NCBI GenBank assembly: GCA_003170935.1 | Contig: PMYA01000120.1 | Coordinates: 1-5,853 of the forward strand | Direction: 5' to 3' | DNA from: Methanobacteriota archaeon | Lineage (GTDB): Archaea; Halobacteriota; Bog-38; Methanoflorentales; Methanoflorentaceae | Length of the DNA stretch: 5,853 bases | In this document: positions 1 through 4,899 of the stretch, piece by piece | How the letters are laid out: every line of letters starts with the position of its first letter | Position numbering within the stretch: position 1 is the first letter of the stretch | Translations under genes and position numbers: made by a program | Notes under the pieces: generated by a model | Database searches by the model: none | What the model was told of the DNA's origin: nothing | Seen by the model: the letters and a program-made list of their open reading frames with translations, nothing else

Positions 1-649
1 AGGATTTACCAATCTGCGCGACCCCAAAAGGCAGTCTGTCTCTGAAAAACCTCAAAAGCCTCGGAAAGTCAGAAAAGATACCTTGGGCCGTCTCAGGTCG
101 AAGGTATCCCTTTCGCTGGGTCCCGGGCCCTATGTGGGTGGCAAACATCAAGTTGAAGTCACTCACCTCCCCGAGAGGACCCCCACAATCCGGGCACGTA
201 ATTCCGTAAAAATCAATGAGTTCTTGGGTCTTCTTTCTCGAAGGGACGCACGCTTCCGCAATATTAGGCTCACAGAGATCTGCAGCTATCCCTTTATCCC
301 TAAGATAATCATTCACAACATGATCCGCCCTTAGAGTGACGTGGCAGTTGACACATTCAACGATAAGGTCTACGAAGTTTGACAAGTGCCCAGAAGCGAG
401 AAACACCTCTTCGACGCTAATAGTTGGTGTGTCAATTGGGAACGCACCTTCCCCCACGACAAAAATCTCGCGCCACGCGTTTTCGACGTTTTGTTTCAGC
501 AGTGTACCCAAGGGACCGTAATCCCACAATCCTGCGACTCCACCGTAAATCTCATATGAGGGCCAGAGAAACCCTCGTCTCTTAGCTAACTCCAAAACCC
601 TTTCTTTTAAGTCGTCGACAGTTTTTTCACGGTATTCTTCGTGCTCCAT
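1..649 (-). CDS. glyS: Glycyl-tRNA synthetase, class II, N-terminal 216 residues (cut by window edge)
   Basis: Cytoplasmic enzyme that charges tRNA-Gly with glycine using ATP. The frame is open from an ATG at 649-647 to the window edge with no stop, so only the N-terminal part is present. Visible GlyRS signatures: an early GFLWPSYEIYGG block (residues 26-37), LWDYGPLG (41-48, class II motif 1 region), two CxxC pairs at C99/C102 and C152/C155 that suggest a bound zinc, and the diagnostic GYLRPETAQGIF (181-192) followed by PFGVAQIGKS (207-216). The motif 2 FRNE is expected just beyond the edge. This is the archaeal/eukaryotic/alpha2 type, not the bacterial alpha2beta2 type. The start is supported by AGAGGT at 660-655, five bases upstream. 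It is the last minus-strand gene of the left block, 97 bp after the UPF0148 gene. The identification is secure; the missing part cannot be judged. Confidence 0.96.
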   Translation of the reverse strand, partial: MEHEEYREKTVDDLKERVLELAKRRGFLWPSYEIYGGVAGLWDYGPLGTLLKQNVENAWREIFVVGEGAFPIDTPTISVEEVFLASGHLSNFVDLIVECVNCHVTLRADHVVNDYLRDKGIAADLCEPNIAEACVPSRKKTQELIDFYGITCPDCGGPLGEVSDFNLMFATHIGPGTQRKGYLRPETAQGIFSDFPRLLRFFRDRLPFGVAQIGKS

Positions 650-654
650 TACGA

Positions 655-660
655 ACCTCT
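655..660 (-). promoter_or_regulatory. Ribosome binding site of glyS
   Basis: On the minus strand AGAGGT lies five bases before the ATG at 649. It fixes the glyS start, which lies at the beginning of the recognisable GlyRS homology. A small inverted repeat (CTTA-ctc-TAAG, 659-669) overlaps it and could partly hide the site, though a four-base stem is weak. Confidence 0.6.
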
Positions 661-748
661 TACTCTAAGTAAAATGAGCTGCAAACCACCTGTTTCAAGA
701 AAATTGCGCTTTTTCAAGGCTACTGCCACACGTACTCCTGAATCTCTA

Positions 749-1162
749 TTACCCAACGCGACGTGAGTTGCTCGCGAGAGAGTCGAGCCCACGGGCAAAC
801 TGAATAATTCGAAGCCCTCGCTCTATACATTCAAGCTGCACTTGAATTCGAGCTAAGTCCGTTTCCGTACTCATTTTAGCGGCTAAATTTGAGACGAACT
901 CGGCTATCGTTTCGTCCAAGAGTAAGCTTTGACGGGCGGGTGATGATTGCGCTGCTTGAGCGGATTGCGTCTCGACTGCCGTAGCACGTTCTGTTTTTCT
1001 GACAGGTGTTTGCGCCGCTCTGTATGAACAAACAGGACACGTCACTTTGCCTTCAAATTTGAATAACGGAGAGTGACAGGTTTCACAATGGTCTGCTAGC
1101 ATTTTGCCACCACGTTCAAGCAACTTTGATATCTGCTCGAGCTCTCGATCTTCTAACGGCAT
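749..1162 (-). CDS. UPF0148 family zinc-ribbon protein (Sjogren's/scleroderma autoantigen 1-like)
   Basis: Small 137-residue protein of the archaeal UPF0148 family, related to human autoantigen p27/ZNRD2; no biochemical role is firmly established. Visible features: an N-terminal helix with the family-like string ISKLLERGGKML (11-22), then a zinc ribbon with C26/C29 (CETC) and C42/C45 (CPVC). A low-complexity Ala/Gln/Ser/Thr linker follows (about 50-80), then a predicted C-terminal helical region (81-127) containing a CIERGLRIIQ segment. Archaeal members are often 100-150 residues, so the length is normal. No Shine-Dalgarno precedes the ATG and no alternative in-frame start lies close upstream. 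A TATA-like TTCATAAA (1203-1196) would place the transcript start close to the ATG, giving a short leader. It lies between the TPR gene and glyS on the same strand; a translation-related role is only a guess from that position. Confidence 0.85.
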   Translation of the reverse strand: MPLEDRELEQISKLLERGGKMLADHCETCHSPLFKFEGKVTCPVCSYRAAQTPVRKTERATAVETQSAQAAQSSPARQSLLLDETIAEFVSNLAAKMSTETDLARIQVQLECIERGLRIIQFARGLDSLASNSRRVG

Positions 1163-1228
1163 AGTAATTCTAGATAGTGATTGTTGTTGAAAAGCTTTAT
1201 GAAGGGCGAAAAGGGCTGCCCAAGCAGT

Positions 1229-1255
1229 GCGATCCCCCCGCCTGATGGGGCTCGC
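1229..1255 (-). terminator. GC-rich hairpin between TPR and UPF0148 genes
   Basis: Eleven bases past the TPR stop, GCGA (1229-1232) can pair with TCGC (1252-1255) and CCCC (1236-1239) with GGGG (1247-1250). An asymmetric internal loop separates the two stems and a seven-base loop closes the structure. A second perfect inverted repeat, GGGC-T-GCCC (1213-1221), follows on the minus strand, then CTTTTC. It may be a transcript end or processing structure for the TPR mRNA. No long T-tract follows, so termination is uncertain. Confidence 0.35.
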
Positions 1256-1265
1256 TTATCCACTT

Positions 1266-2003
1266 TCAAGCTATAGCAGCACGATTGAAAACTTCGAGAA
1301 GGGCCAGAGCGTGTTTGTTTTGCGGATCTAACTTCAAGGCAATCGTAAGGTCGTATAGACCTTCGCCGATTTGGTCAAGCGCCAAGAAACACATACTACG
1401 AACAACATAAAATGCGCCTTTAACCAAACCCGTAGAAATACAGCGATCAACGCAAGTCAAAGCTCCCGTGTAGTCGCCTAATGCGATCAGTGAGAGAGCT
1501 TTGTTGTTTAACGTCTCAAATAAACCTGCGCGTATCGACTCCACTTTATCAAAGCAATCGATTGCTGCTCCAAACTCATCAAGTCTCTGCAAAGCGCAGC
1601 CTTTATTGTTAAGCGACTCGAGATACCGCGAGTTCAAGGAGCTGGCTTTGTCAAAGCAACTGATGGCGCGACTATAGCGCTCCAAAAAATAGTTGCATAA
1701 CCCTTTTTGATTCCACGCGTGGATGTACTCTGGTTCCAACCTAAGCACCTCATCAAATCGCCCGAGGCTTTCGAGATACTTGCCCGATAGAGCTAACGTA
1801 TAAGCTTGGTAGTAGATCCAACCAACTCGCCTGTCTGCGAGCTTGTTGCTCGTGTAGACATGAGGAGTTGATTTATGCTTTTTTACGGTGGCAACGCTCG
1901 ACATGATAAAGCACGTGTCGCGAGCAATCGTTCTAAAATCAACAGAAAAACACCGTTCGAGATACTCATTACCTTGAAAGTCTTGAAGAGGCTTTTTCAG
2001 CAT
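1266..2003 (-). CDS. Tetratricopeptide repeat (TPR) protein, five tandem repeats
   Basis: A 245-residue protein, probably a protein-binding scaffold; the partner is unknown. Five contiguous 34-residue TPR units occupy residues 61-94, 95-128, 129-162, 163-196 and 197-230, followed by a 15-residue capping helix. Units 2-4 are near copies of one another (N-K-G/A near position 5, F/V-D at 23-24). Cysteine 22 of the unit is conserved in repeats 2, 3 and 4, and there are further cysteines at unit positions 8, 9 and 26. There is no signal peptide or membrane segment, so it is probably cytoplasmic. The N-terminal 60 residues match nothing I recognise. The start is uncertain: ATG 2003 has no Shine-Dalgarno and overlaps a possible small ORF, while M34 (ATG at 1904) would leave all repeats intact. 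An in-frame TAG lies just upstream of 2003, so no longer form is possible. It is co-directional with the PE gene upstream and UPF0148 downstream. Confidence 0.85.
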   Translation of the reverse strand: MLKKPLQDFQGNEYLERCFSVDFRTIARDTCFIMSSVATVKKHKSTPHVYTSNKLADRRVGWIYYQAYTLALSGKYLESLGRFDEVLRLEPEYIHAWNQKGLCNYFLERYSRAISCFDKASSLNSRYLESLNNKGCALQRLDEFGAAIDCFDKVESIRAGLFETLNNKALSLIALGDYTGALTCVDRCISTGLVKGAFYVVRSMCFLALDQIGEGLYDLTIALKLDPQNKHALALLEVFNRAAIA

Positions 2004-2088
2004 GTTGAGTCTCTAGCAGAGATCGATTGGGGTTTATTTTCTTGGCAATCTCAAATAACTGTAAAAGGCGCTTATCAGACGTAATCAC
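1969..2088 (-). CDS. Possible 39-residue ORF, GTG start, overlapping the 55-codon ORF
   Basis: Starts with GTG at 2088-2086 inside a GTGA overlap with the stop of the preceding small ORF, an arrangement often used for translational coupling. The peptide begins VITSDKRLLQLFEIAKKINP and ends at TAA (1971-1969). It looks protein-like (amphipathic helix, Lys/Leu/Ile rich) up to about residue 26 and less so after that, where it enters the TPR reading region in another frame. Alternatively it is the frameshifted C-terminal half of the 55-codon ORF. No homologue recognised. Confidence 0.25.
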   Translation of the reverse strand: MITSDKRLLQLFEIAKKINPNRSLLETQHAEKASSRLSR

Positions 2089-2252
2089 GTTCCGTTCGAA
2101 AATATGTCGCTGAAGTCTGAGGTCCAAAAGTCGATCCCTAACTTCTTAAAGTCCTTTTCTTTCATTTTATGGACCGGCACGATCAGTGCATTATTCGCAA
2201 CGTTGCATCCCGTGCAGCCATCGTTAGACGATATCTTTCTTGATCTGGACAT
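2085..2252 (-). CDS. Small hypothetical protein (55 aa) behind the 3'-phosphoesterase gene
   Basis: An ORF of 55 codons from ATG 2252 to TGA 2087-2085. It begins 12 bp after the stop of the phosphoesterase gene and has AGGAG five bases before the ATG, the clearest ribosome binding site in the minus-strand block. The basic N-terminus (MSRSRK) is followed by a CTGC motif (C13/C16) that could be half of a zinc or metal site, a hydrophobic ALIVPV strand (22-27), a Lys-rich stretch KMKEKDFKK (29-37) and an aromatic tail (FWTSDFSDIF). It appears to form a two-gene unit with the phosphoesterase. The abrupt end, followed by protein-like sequence in the next frame, leaves open that it is the first part of a longer frameshifted gene. 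I do not recognise the family. The coding call rests on the ribosome binding site and spacing, not on homology. Confidence 0.5.
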   Translation of the reverse strand: MSRSRKISSNDGCTGCNVANNALIVPVHKMKEKDFKKLGIDFWTSDFSDIFSNGT

Positions 2253-2257
2253 GTGTG

Positions 2258-2262
2258 CTCCT
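2258..2262 (-). promoter_or_regulatory. Ribosome binding site of the 55-residue small ORF
   Basis: AGGAG on the minus strand, five bases from the ATG at 2252, in the 12-bp gap after the phosphoesterase stop. It is the main evidence that the small ORF is translated, probably from the same transcript as the phosphoesterase. Confidence 0.55.
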
Positions 2263-2264
2263 GC

Positions 2265-2663
2265 TTAACTGGTAACGTACGGTCGATCGCCCACCATAAA
2301 TATGAGCCAGTTCTTCGGATCTTTCAAACGAATAAGCTCATATACGCCCTCGAGCTTGCTACCGAGGAGGGCCACTTTAATCTTGTCCTCTTTCATTTCG
2401 AGCAAGTAGTAATCCCCTGAGTCAAATATCCTAACGGTCCCCGCACCGTATTGGCCCTCCGCAATCTCTCCCTCAAAGCCAATGTAATCCAAGTTGTGAT
2501 CGTCGACTTGCACGGCGAGGCGCTTAACTTTTCGAACTTGAGGGACGTCTTTTGGAATTGCCCAGCTCTTTAACGTTCCGTCCATTTCGAGGCGAAAGTC
2601 ATAGTGATGATGCCGAGCGAAATGCTCCTGCACAACAAAACGATTGCGAGGATAACGCATCAT
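2265..2663 (-). CDS. Stand-alone 3'-phosphoesterase (LigD PE domain family)
   Basis: A 132-residue protein made only of the PE domain, which in bacterial LigD trims 3'-phosphate or 3'-ribonucleotide ends during double-strand break repair; several archaea encode it alone. Visible motifs: RFVVQEH (8-14), HYDFRLEMDG (20-29), LKSWAIPKD (31-39), KRLAVQVDDH (47-56), EGQYGAGTV (69-77) and a terminal LIRLKDPKNWL (110-120). H14, H20, D22, R24, H56 and Y60 match, with identical spacing, the H42/H48/D50/R52/H84/Y88 metal and catalytic set I recall for Pseudomonas LigD; Q12, K38 and R48 also correspond. The active site is therefore complete. I chose ATG 2663 (ATG 2660 follows at once) because homology begins six to eight residues later; the frame is open back to a TTG at 2705 that has no ribosome binding site. 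No ligase, polymerase or Ku gene lies nearby. A 55-codon ORF follows after 12 bp. Confidence 0.92.
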   Translation of the reverse strand: MMRYPRNRFVVQEHFARHHHYDFRLEMDGTLKSWAIPKDVPQVRKVKRLAVQVDDHNLDYIGFEGEIAEGQYGAGTVRIFDSGDYYLLEMKEDKIKVALLGSKLEGVYELIRLKDPKNWLIFMVGDRPYVTS

Positions 2664-2684
2664 GAGAATTATGTGAATAATGCG

Positions 2685-2691
2685 CAATAAA
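2685..2691 (-). promoter_or_regulatory. Candidate TATA box for the phosphoesterase gene
   Basis: TTTATTG on the minus strand is centred about 25 bases before ATG 2663. At archaeal TATA-to-start spacing, transcription would begin at or near the ATG. That would give a leaderless mRNA and explain why no Shine-Dalgarno is seen. Short motif, so low specificity. Confidence 0.3.
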
Positions 2692-2717
2692 CGCTTGCAC
2701 AGCAATTTTGGAGTGAT

Positions 2718-2831
2718 ATGTCACAGACGCGCGCATCCAGTACGCTTTTGCGCCCTGTAGATATTTCGAACCAGAAATCAACGCACGTCGATGCTGCCCC
2801 TGATAAGTCTAAGGTCACAGAAGCGCACTGA
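2718..2831 (+). CDS. Doubtful 37-residue ORF in the divergent intergenic region
   Basis: ATG 2718 to TGA 2829-2831, preceded by GGAGTGAT, a fair ribosome binding site, ending just before the ftr promoter. The peptide is polar (Ser, Thr, Asp, Lys), with no hydrophobic core, cysteines or recognised motif. The good ribosome binding site is the only support. It may be chance in the 250-bp divergent region, which otherwise holds only promoter-like signals. Confidence 0.2.
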   Translation: MSQTRASSTLLRPVDISNQKSTHVDAAPDKSKVTEAH

Positions 2832-2858
2832 GTTTTAATAGCCCTATTTTTAGAAACA

Positions 2859-2870
2859 GAAAGATATAAT
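2859..2870 (+). promoter_or_regulatory. Archaeal promoter (BRE/TATA) of ftr
   Basis: GAAAGATATAAT gives a purine-rich BRE-like stretch followed by a TATA box (2864-2870). With a start about 26 bases downstream (near 2893) the ftr mRNA would have a leader of about 20 bases carrying the GGAAGGTG ribosome binding site. It is the best TATA-like element in the 250-bp divergent region. Confidence 0.55.
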
Positions 2871-2896
2871 AGCGGACGATGCTAAGGGATGATAAA

Positions 2897-2917
2897 ATGT
2901 TGGAAGGTGTAAAATGA
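2897..2917 (+). other. Six-codon upstream ORF overlapping the ftr start
   Basis: ATG 2897 opens a hexapeptide frame (MLEGVK) whose TGA (2915-2917) overlaps the ftr ATG (2914-2916) as ATGA. The ribosome binding site for ftr, GGAAGGTG (2902-2909), lies inside it, and a weaker AAGGGATGAT precedes it. It may be chance or a translational-coupling leader. If transcription starts near 2893 its ATG is almost at the 5' end. Confidence 0.25.
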
Positions 2918-3822
2918 AGGTAAATGGTGTAAAGATTGACGATACCTACGCAGAGGCATTCCCTGTATCTGTAGCACGCGTTTTGATTACGGCCGCAACC
3001 ACCGCGCTTGCAGAAACTGCTGCAATCGTTGCGACTGGATTTGCTACTTCAGTTATCGGTTGCAGCGCAGAAGCTGGAATAGATCGCTATGTACAACCAC
3101 ACGAGACTCCCGATGGCAGACCGGGTGTCATAATTATGATTGTTCACCCATCCAAGAAACAGATAAAAAGCAACCTCATTGAAAGGATTGGAGAATGCGT
3201 TCTCACCGCCGCCACAACCGCTGTGTTCAACGCGTTGGAATCAGAAGACACAGTGCCGGTGAAGCTCCACTTCTTTGGAGACGGATACGAATATCAGACC
3301 ACCGTCGGTGGTCGGAGCGTGTGGGCGATCCCCATTCTTGAGGGTGAGTTCATTTGTGAAGAGACCTATGGTGTGCAAAAGGGTGTCGCCGGCGGCAATT
3401 TCTTTATCTACGGAGAGACGCAAGGTTCAGCGCTCTTGGCAGCGCAAGCTGCTGTTGGAGCTATCAAATCTGTTGAAGGAACAATAACCCCGTTCCCAGG
3501 AGGGATTGTTGCGTCCGGGTCCAAGGTGGGTTGTCCAACATACTCGACTTTTATGAAGGCTTCTACCCACCACAGACTTGCTCCAACGCTCAAAGACAAG
3601 ATCCCTGATTCATTTGTCCCAGACGGCGTGAAAGCAATTTACGAAATTGTAATTTGCGGTCTCGACGAGGACGTTATCGCTGAAGCGATGAAGCGGGGCA
3701 TGCTCGCTGCTGCACATGCGCAAGGAGTTAAAAGTATATCAGCCGGGAACTACGGAGGGGAGCTTGGACCGTTTAAGTTCGACCTTCACGAGATTCTCAG
3801 CGATTATGCTGATCAAGAATGA
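2914..3822 (+). CDS. ftr: Formylmethanofuran:tetrahydromethanopterin formyltransferase
   Basis: Cytoplasmic enzyme that transfers the formyl group between methanofuran and N5 of tetrahydromethanopterin, the second step of CO2 reduction to methane, or the reverse in methane or methyl oxidation. The 302-residue length is close to the usual 297 or so. Family blocks: NGVKIDDTYAEAFP (4-17), ATGFATSVIGC (40-50), ETPDGRPGV (64-72), LTAATTAVFNAL (97-108), FFGDGYE (120-126), GVQKGVAGGNFFIYG (153-167), EGTITPFPGGIVASGSKVG (188-206) and ISAGNYGGELGPFKFDLHE (275-293). The conserved loops are intact, so the enzyme should be active. The start is supported by GGAAGGTG four bases upstream and by alignment with the family N-terminus (M-x-[IVL]-N-G-V). 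mtd follows 147 bp downstream on the same strand. No strong terminator separates them, so they may be co-transcribed. Assignment secure. Confidence 0.97.
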   Translation: MKVNGVKIDDTYAEAFPVSVARVLITAATTALAETAAIVATGFATSVIGCSAEAGIDRYVQPHETPDGRPGVIIMIVHPSKKQIKSNLIERIGECVLTAATTAVFNALESEDTVPVKLHFFGDGYEYQTTVGGRSVWAIPILEGEFICEETYGVQKGVAGGNFFIYGETQGSALLAAQAAVGAIKSVEGTITPFPGGIVASGSKVGCPTYSTFMKASTHHRLAPTLKDKIPDSFVPDGVKAIYEIVICGLDEDVIAEAMKRGMLAAAHAQGVKSISAGNYGGELGPFKFDLHEILSDYADQE

Positions 3823-3969
3823 TCGCTACGAGTTCCGTTTGTCGATAGCAGCCTGTGAAAGCCACAGTCTAACTCGTAACCAAAAGAGCTATATCCTCTC
3901 CTAACTTAAGAAGGAAGTGGCCCGGCGAGAGCTACAGCTTAGCTTTTAAAGGTTATAGGTGAATTAAAT
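3823..3969 (+). promoter_or_regulatory. ftr-mtd intergenic region with mtd promoter candidates and ribosome binding site
   Basis: 147 bp without a convincing gene. AGGTGA at 3957-3962 is the mtd ribosome binding site, seven bases before ATG 3970. Two AT-rich boxes could drive a separate mtd transcript: CTATAT within CAAAAGAGCTATATCC (about 3881-3896; start predicted near 3918) and TTTTAAA (3944-3950), which lies too close to the ATG unless the mRNA is leaderless. No T-tract terminator for ftr is seen, so read-through from ftr is also possible. Confidence 0.4.
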
Positions 3970-4791
3970 ATGGTAAAATTAGGAATCGCGAAAATAGGTA
4001 ACATCGTCAGCGGTTTAATGACAGATCTGCTGCTTGACGAGCGCGCAGACCGTGATGATTTTGAAGCAGTGACCGTCACGAGCGGCACGAAGATGAAAGA
4101 AGAAGATGCAGAAAAGGTTGTAGAAGCACTGCTGAAATTTGAACCGGATTTGTGTGTCGTTGTGTCTCCAAACGCAGCGCAACCAGGCCCAACTAAAGCT
4201 CGAACTTTGTTAAAGGCCGCAGGTAAGAAGGTTGTTGTCATAACAGACTCTGGAAAGCTGAAGGACAAGCTTGAAGAGGAAGGGGGATTCGGATATATCC
4301 TCATCAACGCCGATGCGATGATCGGTGCACGAAGAGAGTGGCTAGACCCTATAGAGATGGCCATTTACAACGCAGACTTAATGAAGGTCCTTGCAGCAAC
4401 TGGCACCTTCAGAGTGCTCCACACAGCGCTTGACACTTGTCTTACCGCTATTAAAGAAGGCAAAGAATGCGAGCTACCTAAGATCGTAATGACTGCAGAA
4501 AAGGCGACTATCAATGAGTTCAGCAACCCCTACGCGCGGGCAAAAGCGATCGCCGCGTACGAAATGGCAGCAAAAGTCGCTGACGTCAACGTTAAAGCCT
4601 GCTTCATGACAAAAGAGTGGGAGAAGTATGTCCCCCTGACAGCGGCGTCTCACGATATGATGCGCACCGCGGCCAAACTCGTTGATGAAGCGCGTGAAAT
4701 GGAAAAGGCTGACGACACTGTAAAAAGAGCGCCCCACTCGAGAGACGGAGTCATACTTAACAAGACTAAACTTTTAACGAAACCAGAGTAA
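3970..4791 (+). CDS. mtd: F420-dependent methylenetetrahydromethanopterin dehydrogenase
   Basis: Catalyses reversible hydride transfer between coenzyme F420 and methenyl/methylene-H4MPT in the cytoplasm, two steps beyond Ftr in the C1 pathway. The 273 residues are close to the usual 276-283. Family blocks: KLGIAKIGNI (3-12), DLLLDERADR (19-28), SPNAAQPGPTKAR (66-78), GYILINADAMIGARREWLDP (108-127), EMAIYNADLMKVLAATGTFR (129-148), FSNPYARAKA (184-193), CFMTKEWEKYVPLTAASHDM (211-230), LVDEARE (237-243) and a C-terminal DGVILNKTKLLTKPE. Two segments depart from the forms I recall: PNAAQPGP replaces PNPAAPGP, and ITDSGKLKDK replaces a GDAPGLK-type loop. The rest is strongly conserved, so activity is expected. 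The start is set by AGGTGA (3957-3962) and the family N-terminus. The gene lies downstream of ftr and converges on the HEAT/W-motif gene. Confidence 0.97.
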   Translation: MVKLGIAKIGNIVSGLMTDLLLDERADRDDFEAVTVTSGTKMKEEDAEKVVEALLKFEPDLCVVVSPNAAQPGPTKARTLLKAAGKKVVVITDSGKLKDKLEEEGGFGYILINADAMIGARREWLDPIEMAIYNADLMKVLAATGTFRVLHTALDTCLTAIKEGKECELPKIVMTAEKATINEFSNPYARAKAIAAYEMAAKVADVNVKACFMTKEWEKYVPLTAASHDMMRTAAKLVDEAREMEKADDTVKRAPHSRDGVILNKTKLLTKPE

Positions 4792-4801
4792 TAGTCCCAC
4801 C

Positions 4802-4827
4802 TATTTCTCTTCTCTTTTTTCTTTTTT
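4802..4827 (+). terminator. T-rich terminator of mtd
   Basis: Eleven bases past the mtd stop a pyrimidine run with two T6 blocks (4815-4820 and 4822-4827) matches the oligo-T type of archaeal terminator. No hairpin is needed. It would end the ftr-mtd transcript before the convergent gene. Confidence 0.65.
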
Positions 4828-4874
4828 AACAATACGAAATAGCAAACGCTAACGTCTTTTGTCAATAGCCTGTC

Positions 4875-4881
4875 AAAAAAA
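4875..4881 (-). terminator. T7 terminator of the convergent HEAT/W-motif gene
   Basis: On the minus strand a run of seven T's begins 19 bases after the TAA of the convergent gene. The minus strand then becomes A-rich opposite the mtd T-tract. The two genes thus end back to back within about 110 bp, each with its own T-tract. Confidence 0.5.
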
Positions 4882-4899
4882 CGTCCGTCTGCAAAAGAG

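Noticed and set aside
83..521. Two plus-strand ORFs (83-334 and 336-521)
   Set aside because: They lie antisense to the clearly recognisable glyS coding sequence, which is open across the whole interval; neither peptide resembles a known protein.
1229..1255. GC-rich hairpin considered as part of a tRNA
   Set aside because: No cloverleaf could be assembled: no T-loop GTTCGA-type sequence or acceptor stem at suitable spacing.
1875..2084. Plus-strand 69-residue ORF opposite the TPR N-terminus
   Set aside because: No ribosome binding site or domain, and it overlaps the minus-strand TPR gene; the TPR reading is better supported.
2664..2705. N-terminal extension of the phosphoesterase from TTG 2705
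   Set aside because: The extra 14 residues are not typical of the family, the TTG has no ribosome binding site, and two ATGs lie just before the conserved start of homology.
2599..2781. Minus-strand 60-residue ORF overlapping the start of the phosphoesterase gene
   Set aside because: It is in a different frame from the strongly conserved PE motifs it overlaps, has no ribosome binding site, and its C-terminal half is an out-of-frame read of PE codons.
3808..3904. Plus-strand 32-codon ORF after ftr (ATG 3808)
   Set aside because: It has no ribosome binding site, begins inside the end of ftr in another frame, and no recognisable motif is seen.
3939..4364. Minus-strand 141-residue ORF antisense to mtd
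   Set aside because: The composition is Ser/Phe/Thr-rich, as expected from antisense of Glu/Lys/Ala-rich codons; mtd on the other strand is unmistakable.
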